Assembly (NCBI GenBank): GCA_964524145.1
Contig: CAZGCA010000002.1
Location: 62,001 to 126,000 of the forward strand
DNA from: CAZGCA01 sp964524145
GTDB lineage: Bacteria; Hydrogenedentota; CAZGCA01
DNA: 64,000 nt
Reading direction: 5' to 3'
Numbering within the stretch: position 1 is the first letter of the stretch; each line of letters opens with the position of its first letter. A program made the position numbers and the translations under genes. This document shows positions 42,474 to 50,880 of this stretch, in pieces. The notes beneath the pieces are model-generated. The model was not told the DNA's origin. It saw only the letters and a program-made list of their open reading frames with translations, and ran no database searches.

Positions 42474-42629
42474 TCATCCTGTCTTGCTTTTTGTGATGCT
42501 GCGACGCCATGGATGGTTTTCACCAGGTTTGTATCTCGTCCTGTTCCCGCTGGGGGCACGGGCGGTCAGTTTCACCAGCTTTTTCTGCAAGGCCTCGATT
42601 CGACGCCTGAGTTCGGCTGGATTGAGCGC
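42474..42629 (-). pseudogene. C-terminal remnant, possibly of a transposase/integrase
   Basis: The minus strand reads LNPAELRRRIEALQKKLVKL and ends in a basic tail (HPWRRSITKSKTG) at 42474. The NPAELRRRIE helix and basic tail resemble the C-terminus of integrase-core transposases. The reading frame upstream continues as an antisense of the HEPN fragment, so the real gene body is missing. The identification is by appearance only. Confidence 0.25.
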
Positions 42630-42854
42630 ACTCACGATCTCGAAGCCCTGCTTAACGCGGCACTCGTGTATGATCCCTCTCTGGAATCGTTCCGTGCAGC
42701 ATGCCAGAGAATTACGGCGTTCTACCTTGTGGAGCGTTATCCCCTGCTCACAAACGTCGAGCTGACAGTGGATGATGTGCGGAATTCGCTGAACCAGGTC
42801 GAAGCTCTCATCGAAAAGCTCCGGTCCGAAACGCCCGGGGAGGACAACGACTGA
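42627..42854 (+). pseudogene. C-terminal half of a HEPN-domain protein
   Basis: From about 42627 the plus strand encodes ERTHDLEALLNAALVYDP, RAACQRITAFYLVERYP and DDVRNSLNQVEALIEKLRSE, the second half of a minimal HEPN protein of the type paired with nucleotidyltransferases. The frame is open upstream to 42453, but that part does not resemble the expected first helices (no FHCQQ-type motif). The 5' half therefore appears replaced by the adjoining remnant, with no nucleotidyltransferase partner. Confidence 0.5.
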
Positions 42855-42895
42855 GGCGGACTCGTATTCAGGTGAAGCGGCAAGCCACCTATGCG

Positions 42896-42924
42896 TTGAC
42901 ATTATGGTGCCGGGAGCGTATGAT
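42896..42924 (+). promoter_or_regulatory. Strong sigma70 promoter upstream of a leader ORF and rsgA
   Basis: TTGACA, a 17-nt spacer, TATGAT on the plus strand. The start of transcription would be near 42931, 45 nt before the 18-codon ORF and 345 nt before rsgA. Confidence 0.7.
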
Positions 42925-42975
42925 CGACTGTAGGATACATGGTACAAGAAGTCTGATTCAGAAGGAGGCGTGAGA

Positions 42976-43032
42976 ATGATTGCAGGAATCCACATCATCG
43001 TGTTGTCACGCCACCGCCGGACTCGCTGTTAG
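42976..43032 (+). CDS. 18-codon leader-type ORF
   Basis: ATG 42976 has AAGGAGGCG upstream and encodes MIAGIHIIVLSRHRRTRC, then TAG. It follows a strong promoter and is itself followed by an intrinsic terminator about 90 nt downstream. This promoter, small ORF, terminator, gene order is that of an attenuated leader, with a cluster of Arg codons (R12, R14, R15, R17) near its end. It may alternatively be a short gene of its own. Confidence 0.4.
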   Translation: MIAGIHIIVLSRHRRTRC

Positions 43033-43119
43033 TCTTTCGTTTTCGTTGTCCTGAAGATTGACGGCTGTCCCGGTAGGGTGGTTAGGGGCGGAAAGGGACG
43101 GCTGTTTTCCTCTCTCGGT

Positions 43120-43155
43120 GCCGCGGGCGTGACGCACGTCCGCGGCGTTTCTATT
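43120..43155 (+). terminator. Intrinsic terminator before rsgA
   Basis: GCCGCGG (43120-43126) pairs with CCGCGGC (43140-43146). An inner CGTG-ACG-CACG extends the stem. GTTTCTATTGTATT follows. Confidence 0.65.
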
Positions 43156-43275
43156 GTATTCTCTCATAAGCCAAGGGGGACTACCATTTCGCGGCTGTTC
43201 TGTTCGACAAAATAGGTACACGACAATGACACCGGGCGGCTTTGCCCGGCATGACGATCAAGGAGACGTTAGACA

Positions 43276-44340
43276 ATGCATTTGACAGATTTAGGCTGGA
43301 ATCCCTCGCTTGAGCGGCATTTTGAGCGGTTCAGGAATGAGGGGCTTGCTCCGGCCAGAACGGCCCGGGAGCATAAACATATGTATACGGTGTATTGCGA
43401 GCACGGGCAACTGACGGCCAGGGTATCAGGAAAGATGCGCAATGACGCGCAGTCCAAAGCCGATTTCCCCGCAGTAGGCGACTGGGTGGCGGTCGAACCC
43501 CGGCCACAGGAAGGGAAGGCGACTATCCACGCGATCCTGCCCAGGAAGAGCAGCTTCTCGCGCAAAGTTGCGGGTTCCGAAACGGACGAGCAAGTGGTTG
43601 CGGCCAATGTCGACACGGCGTTTCTCGTGAACGGTTTGGACGGCGACTTCAACCTGCGGCGAATCGAACGTTACCTGACCCTTGTGTGGGACAGCGGCGC
43701 GACACCTGTCATCGTGCTCAACAAAAGCGACCTGTGTGAGGACGTCGACGACCATGTCGACAAAGTAGAGTCCATTGCGTTCGGTGTTCCGGTCCTTCCC
43801 GTCAGCGCGGTGGAACAACAGGGGCTTGATGCCCTGCAAGCATACCTCGGCAACGGTATAACGGCGGCATTCCTCGGTTCCTCGGGTGTCGGGAAATCGA
43901 CAGTTATCAACAGTCTGCTCGGGACAGAACGTCAGCAGGTCCGCGCAGTCCGTGAAGACGACAGTCGCGGCAGGCACACCACGAGTTACCGCGAACTGAT
44001 TCTCCTTCCACGTGGCGGAGTGGTGATAGATACACCGGGCATGCGCGAGCTTCAACTGTGGACCGACGAGGAAGGCTTGAAAGCAAGCTTCAAGGATATC
44101 GAGGAGCTTGCCGTTCGGTGCCGGTTCAGAGACTGCACGCACCAAAACGAGCCCGGATGCGCTGTCCGGCACGCACTTGCGGAGGGCACTCTTGACCCGG
44201 GCCGGTTCGAGAGCTATCGTAAGCTCAAGCGAGAGCTTCGATACCTGGCAACGCGTCAGGACCATCGCGCTCGGCTTGCCGAAAAAGCAAAATGGAAGAA
44301 GATCGCCCAGCACGCACGACAAATATGCAAAGATAGGTAG
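43276..44340 (+). CDS. rsgA: Ribosome small subunit-dependent GTPase A
   Basis: A 354-aa circularly permuted GTPase that assists late 30S maturation. After an N-terminal OB-fold (about 35-105), the G motifs come in permuted order: G4 NKSD, G1 GSSGVGKST, G3 DTPGMREL. Switch I is RGRHTT. The C-terminal zinc site is CRFRDCTHQNEPGC. It starts at ATG 43276, 13 nt before which GGAGAC occurs. A GNAT gene follows after 13 nt. Confidence 0.97.
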   Translation: MHLTDLGWNPSLERHFERFRNEGLAPARTAREHKHMYTVYCEHGQLTARVSGKMRNDAQSKADFPAVGDWVAVEPRPQEGKATIHAILPRKSSFSRKVAGSETDEQVVAANVDTAFLVNGLDGDFNLRRIERYLTLVWDSGATPVIVLNKSDLCEDVDDHVDKVESIAFGVPVLPVSAVEQQGLDALQAYLGNGITAAFLGSSGVGKSTVINSLLGTERQQVRAVREDDSRGRHTTSYRELILLPRGGVVIDTPGMRELQLWTDEEGLKASFKDIEELAVRCRFRDCTHQNEPGCAVRHALAEGTLDPGRFESYRKLKRELRYLATRQDHRARLAEKAKWKKIAQHARQICKDR

Positions 44341-44353
44341 GAAAGGAACACCC

Positions 44354-45628
44354 ATGTTCTCACGAACGGAACCATACAGACAGGAGATCGAGAACGGGCT
44401 CGTGCTGAGATCGCTCGGCGACGAGAACGATATCGAGCGCATTGCAGCGTTCAACGGTGCCATCCACGGTGAAGGTGTAGCTGCCTTGACACGGGAATTG
44501 GTGCTGCACCATCCCAACACCAGGCCTGAAGGCTGGCTTTTCATCGAGGATGAAACCGAGCACAAGATAGTCTCATCACTCTGCCTGATCCCGTGGACGT
44601 GGCGTTACGAGGACGTCGAGCTGAAAGCAGGAGAGATGGGCATTGTGGGGACCCTGAAGGAATACCGCCGCCAGGGGCTGATTCGCAGACTGGCTGTCCG
44701 TTTTGCGGAACTGCTGCGCGAGGGCGGCTACGATCTCAGTCAGATCCAGGGAATCCCCTACTTCTACCGTCAGTTCGGGTACGAGTACGCTGTTCCGCTC
44801 GAGAACAACCTGCGCGTTGACATGGACCTTGTTCCGGACACGCCGCAGGACGCAACGCCGACTTACGTTTTCCGGCAGGCAACGCTCGACGACGTACCGA
44901 TGCTCGTGCAAAAGTACAACGAGGCAATGGCCGATCTAAGCATAAGTGCTATTCGAGACGAAGCATCCTGGCGTTACCTCTTCGGAGAATCGCTGCACAC
45001 CGGTACGGCAGCCGACACGTGGGTTGTCGAGCACAACACGGGAGCGCCCGTCGGGTACTTCCGTATCGCGCGGCAAGGTTTCGGCAAAGGCATGATTGTG
45101 AGCGAAGTCTCACGCCTGAACAGCGAAGAGGCCGCGGCTGTGCTCTGTCGCCTCAAACAACTGTGTGTCGAGCGAGGCAAGCCGTACATCCGGCTCAACT
45201 TGGCCGCGAACGCGACGCTTGCCCGGGTCGCACGCCACCTTGGTGCTCACGATCCCGGCTCGTACGCGTGGCAGATACGGTTCGTGGACGTAGCCGGTCT
45301 GCTCGATAAGCTCGCTCCGATATTTGAGCGAAGGATCGCTGCAAGTTCGTTTGCAGGATTGACGCAAAAGGTCTGTATCAACCTGTACCGCGAAGCGTTC
45401 GAGCTGTGTTTCCAGGAAGGCAGACTGACCGCTGTGGAACCGTTGGGATTCAGCGACCGGGGCGGCATTCGCATCCCGCCGAAGTTAGCGGTGCCGCTGA
45501 TTCTGGGCTACCGGAACCGGGAGGAACTGTCAAGAGCTCGTCATGACGTCTCGATTGCCCCGGAATGGAAGCACCTCGTTGACGTGCTCTTTCCGAAGGT
45601 GGACGCGTTCATTTACTCAATCTACTGA
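44354..45628 (+). CDS. GNAT-family N-acetyltransferase, two-domain with C-terminal extension
   Basis: A 424-aa protein from ATG 44354 (AAAGGA six nt upstream); a longer frame back to 44108 overlaps rsgA without an SD. The N-terminal GNAT domain has the acetyl-CoA loop GIVGTLKEYRRQGLIRRLAV. A second GNAT-like domain spans about 165-310, and the C-terminal ~110 residues are of the sterol-carrier-like type seen in Eis-related acetyltransferases. The acceptor is unknown; Eis relatives acetylate aminoglycosides or protein lysines. It is co-directional with rsgA. Confidence 0.87.
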   Translation: MFSRTEPYRQEIENGLVLRSLGDENDIERIAAFNGAIHGEGVAALTRELVLHHPNTRPEGWLFIEDETEHKIVSSLCLIPWTWRYEDVELKAGEMGIVGTLKEYRRQGLIRRLAVRFAELLREGGYDLSQIQGIPYFYRQFGYEYAVPLENNLRVDMDLVPDTPQDATPTYVFRQATLDDVPMLVQKYNEAMADLSISAIRDEASWRYLFGESLHTGTAADTWVVEHNTGAPVGYFRIARQGFGKGMIVSEVSRLNSEEAAAVLCRLKQLCVERGKPYIRLNLAANATLARVARHLGAHDPGSYAWQIRFVDVAGLLDKLAPIFERRIAASSFAGLTQKVCINLYREAFELCFQEGRLTAVEPLGFSDRGGIRIPPKLAVPLILGYRNREELSRARHDVSIAPEWKHLVDVLFPKVDAFIYSIY

Positions 45629-45769
45629 AACAAGGAGACACTGATGGTTGCGCTTTTCCACCGTTAGCGGCGTCAACGCGCCCGACCGGGATTTCGATTA
45701 CGAGCACGGCGACAGGACGAATCGGAGTACGTAGCAGGGAGAAATGGGGGTGTCCAAGTGTAGGCCATC

Positions 45770-45798
45770 TTGACACCCGCCGTATGGTTCAGTATACT
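45770..45798 (+). promoter_or_regulatory. Sigma70 promoter of tRNA-Phe
   Basis: TTGACA, a 17-nt spacer, TATACT, ending 24 nt before the 5' end of the tRNA. Confidence 0.8.
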
Positions 45799-45822
45799 TC
45801 TACCCAGTTCTACTTTCGCGGT

Positions 45823-45898
<76 letters not shown>

Positions 45899-45935
45899 AG
45901 TTGCTTCACGATTGCATGTAAGGGAGATTGCTGCA

Positions 45936-46712
45936 ATGAAACTCGGGCTCGTCACGTACAATTTGGCCAAAGAGTGGGACATACCCACGATCATCAAACG
46001 GTGTAGTGCGACGGGATTTGAAGGAGTGGAGCTGCGGGCGACGCACGCGCACGGTGTGGAACTCGAGCTGTCCGCGAACGAGCGTCGCGAGGTGCGTAAG
46101 GTGTTTGCCGATTCGCCGGTCAAGCTCGTGCAGCTCGGGTCCGCGTTCGAGTACCATTCGACGGCGAAAAGCGTGGTGGCCAAGAACATCGAGGGCACGA
46201 AGAAGTATGCCCAGCTGGCCGCGGACGTCGGCGCGCCGGGCATCAAAGTCCGGCCCAACGGTCTCCAGACGAAGAAGGGCGTTCCCGTCGAGACAACGTT
46301 GAAACAGATCGGCGAAGCGCTGCACGAGTGTGCGGACTTCGCGCAACCGCTCGGCGTCGAGATCCGCGTGGAGGTTCACGGTCAGGGCACGTCCGAGCCG
46401 CCAAACATGCGCCAAATAATGCTGAACGCGCACCATCCGAACTGCTACGTCAACTGGAACTCGAACTCTGCCGAGGTCGAAGGGGGGTCGATACGCAAGA
46501 ATTTCGACCTTCTCAAAGACTGGATAGCGCACGTCCACATGCGCGACCTGTCCGACCGCACGTATCCGTGGGTGGAACTGTTCCGGTTGTTAAAGTCGAT
46601 AGACTATCGCGGGTACTGTTGCGCCGAGATTCAGGGTTCGGATGACGCTCTCCGCCTGATGGGCTACTATTCAGCGCTCTGGGACGCGTATAACGACCTG
46701 GCCGCGAAGTAA
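45936..46712 (+). CDS. Sugar phosphate isomerase/epimerase-like TIM-barrel protein
   Basis: A 258-aa AP-endonuclease-2-type barrel from ATG 45936 (AGGGAGA upstream); the frame to 45864 runs into the tRNA and is not used. Metal-site landmarks: GFEGVELRATHAHG (Glu), GVEIRVEVHGQGTS (Glu), NCYVNWNSNSAEV (Asn instead of Asp at a metal position), AHVHMRDLSD (His) and GYCCAEIQGSDD (Glu). It is a paralogue type of the protein at 28858 but clearly divergent. Substrate unknown. It lies just after the tRNA gene and may be read from the same promoter. Confidence 0.87.
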   Translation: MKLGLVTYNLAKEWDIPTIIKRCSATGFEGVELRATHAHGVELELSANERREVRKVFADSPVKLVQLGSAFEYHSTAKSVVAKNIEGTKKYAQLAADVGAPGIKVRPNGLQTKKGVPVETTLKQIGEALHECADFAQPLGVEIRVEVHGQGTSEPPNMRQIMLNAHHPNCYVNWNSNSAEVEGGSIRKNFDLLKDWIAHVHMRDLSDRTYPWVELFRLLKSIDYRGYCCAEIQGSDDALRLMGYYSALWDAYNDLAAK

Positions 46713-46733
46713 GACGCAGACCCAGCTTTAATC

Positions 46734-46748
46734 CAGGCACGGTGCCTG
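46734..46748. terminator. Short hairpin between convergent genes
   Basis: CAGGCAC and GTGCCTG are adjacent inverted arms, giving a 6-bp stem with a CGG loop, between the stop codons of the TIM-barrel and the dehydratase-like genes. No T-run is visible. Confidence 0.35.
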
Positions 46749-46812
46749 CGCTGCATACCCCTACATTGAGTACCCTGTCAGAGCCCGGACTCTTTGTTTC
46801 ACCATATGCACA

Positions 46813-47802
46813 CTACTCTTTGCGCAGCATTTCCACGAACGCTTCTATCCGTGTTCGTGTGCGGGCGTCGACCCTTCCGGGCTTGTCAGCCTCGATCGTC
46901 AGGATCGGTACGGCCAACTCCTTGCGCAAGATCATATCTTCTATCTGCCTGAAACAGAAGCTTTGCGCGTAGTGTATCACCCCGTCGATTGACCGGCGCT
47001 GCATCTCGGCACGAATATCTTCGAGCCGGGCGAATATCCCGTACGGATAGGTGTAGTGCGCATACTGCTCGACGAGGTTTTCGGCGGCAAACGGCATGCT
47101 AAACTGGCGCGGTATCTCGTTGTAGACGATATGCACGCCGAGGTGTTCGACCACCTCGTGCAGGTCGGAGAGAATCGGCGGCACGCCGAGGTATCCGAGC
47201 CGTACCGCGCCCTTATCCACTGGCTCTCGCCTCGCTGTTTCATCGAGGAACGCGTCCAGGTTGGACTCGAACTCTTTCCAATCGCCTCGAAAATCGCTCG
47301 AGTTGACCAGGATCTCGAAGTTGTCGCTTCCAGTGACCGCACCTTCCTGCCAAGTCAACCTGTCCACCTCGATGAGCTTTGAGCGAACGCTGTAAAGTAG
47401 GTCCCTTACGTTCTCGGCTTGAGCGAGCGTTGTGCCGAGCGCGGACGCGAACTTCTCCATCTGGAGCTGCAGCATGTCCCGGTCGCGGTCGTAGGGAAAC
47501 GCGAACGGCACCACCTCGACACCGGCATACTCGAGCGTCTCCATCAGGGCCTGCGTGTTGCTGCAGTCTCCCTGGGTCACGGCCACGACCGCATCCGCCG
47601 CGCCGAGGCCTATTACGGCCGAGTATATGCCCTTTATCCAGCCGCAGACGTTGGCGGGGTAGCCTGCCGATTCTGCCCGTTCGACCATCTCGAGCGCATC
47701 GCTCTGTGAGATGAAGACGTTGTTGAGGTCTACCGGCTCGTCGCCTGCCGCGAAGATGATTTCGACCGGGACCGTCGTTGTTATACCGATTCTCCGGTTC
47801 AC
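46813..47802 (-). CDS. 2-hydroxyacyl-CoA dehydratase D-component-like protein (HgdB/FldC type)
   Basis: A 329-aa protein from GTG 47802 (GGAGAG upstream). A longer frame through the regulator gene is an artefact. Segments IGITTTVPVEIIFAAGDEPVDLNN, ANVCGWIKGIYSAV, AVTQGDCSNTQALMETLEYAGVEV, GYLGVPPILSDL and HYAQSFCFRQIEDMILR carry the three conserved Cys regions of this family, which bind a [4Fe-4S] cluster. True dehydratases need two such subunits plus an ATP-dependent activator, none of which is here, so it may belong to the solitary subgroup related to benzoyl-CoA reductase subunits. It lies 26 nt downstream of the sigma54 activator gene. Confidence 0.85.
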   Translation of the reverse strand: MNRRIGITTTVPVEIIFAAGDEPVDLNNVFISQSDALEMVERAESAGYPANVCGWIKGIYSAVIGLGAADAVVAVTQGDCSNTQALMETLEYAGVEVVPFAFPYDRDRDMLQLQMEKFASALGTTLAQAENVRDLLYSVRSKLIEVDRLTWQEGAVTGSDNFEILVNSSDFRGDWKEFESNLDAFLDETARREPVDKGAVRLGYLGVPPILSDLHEVVEHLGVHIVYNEIPRQFSMPFAAENLVEQYAHYTYPYGIFARLEDIRAEMQRRSIDGVIHYAQSFCFRQIEDMILRKELAVPILTIEADKPGRVDARTRTRIEAFVEMLRKE

Positions 47803-47828
47803 GTCGCCGTCTCTCCGGATCGCACTCT

Positions 47829-49211
47829 TCAACCTTCCTCGTAAGACTTCAATTTGCGATAGAGTGTTCGGAGCCCTATACCGAGCACGGCGGCGGCCCT
47901 GGGTTTGTCGTTTTCGACGGACTTGAGCGTTTCTTCTATGGCAATACGCTCGATTGCGGCCATCGAGAGACCAACGGGGAACCGTATTTCGGCGGCGTCG
48001 GCTCTCGGCACGCGAATATGCTCGAGCAAATCCCGAACATCGAGCATCACGCTGCCGTGAGACATTATCACCAAGCCTTCGATGATGTTCTTGAGCTCGC
48101 GCACGTTCCCGGGCCAATCGTACTGGCGCAAGAGCTCGGTCGCCTCCTTGGTGATTCCCCTGACGGATTTGCCGTGTTGTGCGTTGAACTCCTCTATAAA
48201 GGCGTTGACGAGCAGCGGGATGTCGGTGCTGCGTTCCTTGAGCGGCGGCAGATTGACCGACACGACGTTCAGCCGGTAGTACAGGTCGCGCCGGAACTCG
48301 CCTCGCTGTTCCATTTCTTCGAGATCGACATTTGTTGCCGCTATGAGCCTGACGTCGACGTTGATAGGCGTCGAGTCCCCAACCCGCTCGAACTGCTGTG
48401 TCTCGAGAACGCGCAGCAGTTTCGCCTGTATGCGAAGCGGCAGGTTCCCGAGCTCGTCGAGAAAGAGCGTGCCGCCGTCGGCTATCTCGAACCGCCCCTT
48501 CCGCGATCTGACGGCGTCGGTGAACGCGCCTTTCACGTGGCCGAAAAGCTCGCTCTCGATCAGGTGTTCGGAGAGCGACGCGCAATCGAGCGTCACGAAA
48601 GATTCGTTGAGGCGGGTACTGTTCAGATGGATGGCGCGGGCTACGAGCTCTTTGCCGGACCCGGTCGGTCCCGTTATAAGTACTGTGGCGCGGGTGGGCG
48701 CTATCTGTCGGATCCTGTTGTAGACAACGATCATCTCGGGCGAGTTGCCAACGATGCCGCCCAAACCGAACCGCGTGTCGAGCTGGCGATGAAGCTCTGC
48801 GGCCTCGACGACAAGCCGTTGGTGCGACACGCCGCGTTCGACGACGGCGTGCAGCTTGTCGAAGTTAAGGGGTTTGGTCTGAAAATCGTAGACCCCTTCC
48901 CGCATGGCATTGGTCGCGCGTTCGATGCTGCCCCTGTCCGCGATCATCACCACGCAGATGTCCGGGTTGCGCTTCTTCGCCACCTGAAGCAGCCGAATGC
49001 TGTCCAGCCCGCGCATGTTAAGCTCAGCGACCATGACGTCTATACGGCGCGAATCGAGAACGTTATACGCAGACTCCGCGTCCTTGGCCCGGACGACGTC
49101 GTAACCCCTGTCTTTGAAGGATACTACCAGCGACTCGGAATCTTTCGGGTCGCTGTCGACCACTAGTACGGGTACCGGGTTTCTTGTAGTGTTTTCCGGC
49201 ACTTGATCCAC
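47829..49211 (-). CDS. NtrC-family sigma54 activator with Glu at the phospho-acceptor site
   Basis: A 460-aa receiver-AAA+-Fis protein. GTG 49211 opens the frame; GTG 49202 has a better-spaced GAGAGG and gives 457 aa. The receiver (15-128) keeps D19, D21 and K114, but the acceptor Asp is Glu63 (VAELNMRG) and the switch Thr is Ala (MIADRG), so it likely mimics the phosphorylated state. The AAA+ domain has Walker A GPTGSGKE, a sigma54 loop GAFTDA rather than GAFTGA, Walker B GGTLFLDELG, and R-fingers RRDLYYRLNV. The C-terminal Fis-type HTH is RAAAVLGIGLRTLYRKLKSY. No histidine kinase is adjacent. Confidence 0.93.
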   Translation of the reverse strand: MDQVPENTTRNPVPVLVVDSDPKDSESLVVSFKDRGYDVVRAKDAESAYNVLDSRRIDVMVAELNMRGLDSIRLLQVAKKRNPDICVVMIADRGSIERATNAMREGVYDFQTKPLNFDKLHAVVERGVSHQRLVVEAAELHRQLDTRFGLGGIVGNSPEMIVVYNRIRQIAPTRATVLITGPTGSGKELVARAIHLNSTRLNESFVTLDCASLSEHLIESELFGHVKGAFTDAVRSRKGRFEIADGGTLFLDELGNLPLRIQAKLLRVLETQQFERVGDSTPINVDVRLIAATNVDLEEMEQRGEFRRDLYYRLNVVSVNLPPLKERSTDIPLLVNAFIEEFNAQHGKSVRGITKEATELLRQYDWPGNVRELKNIIEGLVIMSHGSVMLDVRDLLEHIRVPRADAAEIRFPVGLSMAAIERIAIEETLKSVENDKPRAAAVLGIGLRTLYRKLKSYEEG

Positions 49212-49252
49212 CTCTCCCGCGATATTTCGCCTGTTCGAGACTCGTCTCTTTC

Positions 49253-49281
49253 AGAGTAGCAAAGCGGTTGCGGGAAGTCAA
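49253..49281 (-). promoter_or_regulatory. Possible sigma70 promoter for the sigma54 activator gene
   Basis: On the minus strand: TTGACT, a 17-nt spacer, TACTCT. The leader would be about 35-45 nt. Confidence 0.45.
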
Positions 49282-49297
49282 CGCGCGGGTTGCGCCT

Positions 49298-49628
49298 TCA
49301 CCCTGTCTGCTTCTCGATAATCGCGACGTACCCAGATCCGCCGGAATCCATGAACCGTTTCACGACCCAGCCCGTCCCCGTGAGAATGTGCTGCAGTTCG
49401 GCGGACGTCTGCCCACAGCGATGAGCCTCCTCGAGTGGCGCGTGAGCCGGCCCAGCGGCGGGTTTCCGAACAGCTCGACGTCGCGGAACCCTGCAGCACG
49501 GAGCAGCGATCGCATCTCGGCGCCGTTGAATATGCGCATCGATACGCGCTGCCGCTCGATTTCCTCGCGCAGCCGATAGATTGTGTACCCCGGCCCTCTT
49601 CCGGAAGCAGAGAGAGAAACGGTGCGGG
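49298..49628 (-). pseudogene. C-terminal remnant of SAM-dependent methyltransferase(s), frame-disrupted
   Basis: Downstream of the MEMO gene stop the minus strand encodes IYRLREEIERQRVSMRIF and LLRAAGFRDVELFGNPPLG in one frame, typical of a class I methyltransferase C-terminus. In another frame it then reads AELQHILTGTGWVVKRFMD and GYVAIIEKQTG up to TGA 49298. No start codon or SAM-binding motif is present, and the frames do not join. It is thus a decayed 3' end, perhaps of two fused remnants. Confidence 0.5.
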
Positions 49629-50852
49629 TTACGGTGTGAAGCAGGCTGAAGCGAAGGTGACTGTACCGTTGGGGTCGTAGGCCTGTTCGTACTTGAGGAT
49701 GGTGACTTTCGAGGCGCGGACGGTCTGGAGCAGCAGGTATATCGGACCGACGCCACAGACGTTGCGGCGGTTGCCGTCGCGCATGGCCGCATCGTAGAAC
49801 CCCGACGCGTCGATCTTCTCGACGAACCCGAGCAAGTGTCTGTCGTGCTGTTCGGCGTCTTCGAGGTCGTCCTGGCCGACACGTTGAACCGCTCCGAACC
49901 GCGGACCGATATGGCTCAGGTCGACGCCCGCAATCACGCACGTCTTCTCTCGAGCATAGACGATCTCTCTGAGGTTTGTCGCGAAGGATGCGTAGGCTTC
50001 TTCTGCCGCAGGCTCTTTGCCGTCCGGCGGAACGTCGGGCGTCGAACACAGTATCGGCAGGATGCGGGGGGTGTCGTCCTGCTGCAAGACATGTTTCAGG
50101 AAGACGGTTTGGAACTCGATCGAGTGTTCCGTACGATGCACCAGCTCGTCAGCGAAAAAGTCCGCGTCGCTGCTGCCGGCAAGCTGCTCGACAGCATCCG
50201 AATCGACAGGCATCGTCCCGAACGGCGTGTCGAACTCCTTATTTGTCAGAATGAACGGGTGTCGCGTCTGAACGTGCGCCACGCCCAATATAACGTACAG
50301 GTCCGCGGGCTCCGATTCGGCCAGCTCCTTGTACCCGTAGGCAAAACAGGCTCCACCTCGCTGGAAATCGATATGCGGCGCGATAAGGCCGGTGACGCGC
50401 TTGTCCTTGCGCGAACCGTTCGGCAGACCCGGCCCCTCGGGATCCAGGTAGAACCCGTCGATCTGCGCCCGCAACGTTTCAGGGTCGGCATCGTATGCTT
50501 TGCCGGCGAGGAACGCGTGCCTGGTTTTCGAGGAGCGAAAGTCGCATTCCACTTGTCCGCAATAGGCTCGAAACCCGTCGCTCTCAAGCAGGTGTTTGCT
50601 ATCCAGCTCGTTGACAACCGCCTCGATTGACTCCATGTAGATCAGCTCGTCGAACCGCCGCATGTATTCGGCCTGAATGTCGCGCAACGAGTTCGTCCCG
50701 TCGCACAAGCTCGCGATGAAGTACGCCTTGTCGCGCAGAAACACCGGCGACTCGCAATACTTGAGCGGGTCCTGGAAGCAGACCACGGTCTTGCCGCCGG
50801 ACTGGACCGGGAACACCTCGAGCGGCCTCAGTTTCGGGAACTCTACCGGCAT
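49629..50852 (-). CDS. amrB: AmmeMemoRadiSam system protein B (MEMO1 family)
   Basis: A 407-aa protein: an N-terminal ~110-residue domain (PVFLRDKAYFIASLCDGTNSL, similar in look to PqqD-like winged domains seen in this family) and a MEMO domain of about 280 residues. The MEMO part has VTGLIAPHIDFQRGGACFAYG, YVILGVAHVQTRHPF, HRTEHSIEFQTVFLKHV and VIAGVDLSHIGPRFG, matching the metal-binding His/Asp set of the dioxygenase-like fold. The system partners (AMMECR1 protein A and the radical SAM protein) are not adjacent. Biological role unresolved. ATG 50852 has AGGA upstream. Confidence 0.9.
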   Translation of the reverse strand: MPVEFPKLRPLEVFPVQSGGKTVVCFQDPLKYCESPVFLRDKAYFIASLCDGTNSLRDIQAEYMRRFDELIYMESIEAVVNELDSKHLLESDGFRAYCGQVECDFRSSKTRHAFLAGKAYDADPETLRAQIDGFYLDPEGPGLPNGSRKDKRVTGLIAPHIDFQRGGACFAYGYKELAESEPADLYVILGVAHVQTRHPFILTNKEFDTPFGTMPVDSDAVEQLAGSSDADFFADELVHRTEHSIEFQTVFLKHVLQQDDTPRILPILCSTPDVPPDGKEPAAEEAYASFATNLREIVYAREKTCVIAGVDLSHIGPRFGAVQRVGQDDLEDAEQHDRHLLGFVEKIDASGFYDAAMRDGNRRNVCGVGPIYLLLQTVRASKVTILKYEQAYDPNGTVTFASACFTP

Positions 50853-50880
50853 AGTTGGTTTCCTATCGTCTCCCTTCGCA

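Noticed and set aside
42453..42626. Treating the whole 42453-42854 frame as an intact 133-aa HEPN protein
   Set aside because: Only residues after about 58 resemble HEPN; the first part lacks the expected helices and overlaps a basic protein end on the other strand.
45644..45667. Seven-codon ORF with GGAGA upstream, after the GNAT gene
   Set aside because: Too short to support; it may be a remnant start of a lost gene, but nothing further in the frame resembles a protein.
47803..48585. A long minus-strand frame joining the dehydratase-like gene to 260 upstream codons
   Set aside because: The upstream half is an arginine-rich shadow of the sigma54 activator in another frame; the conserved dehydratase sequence begins at GTG 47802.
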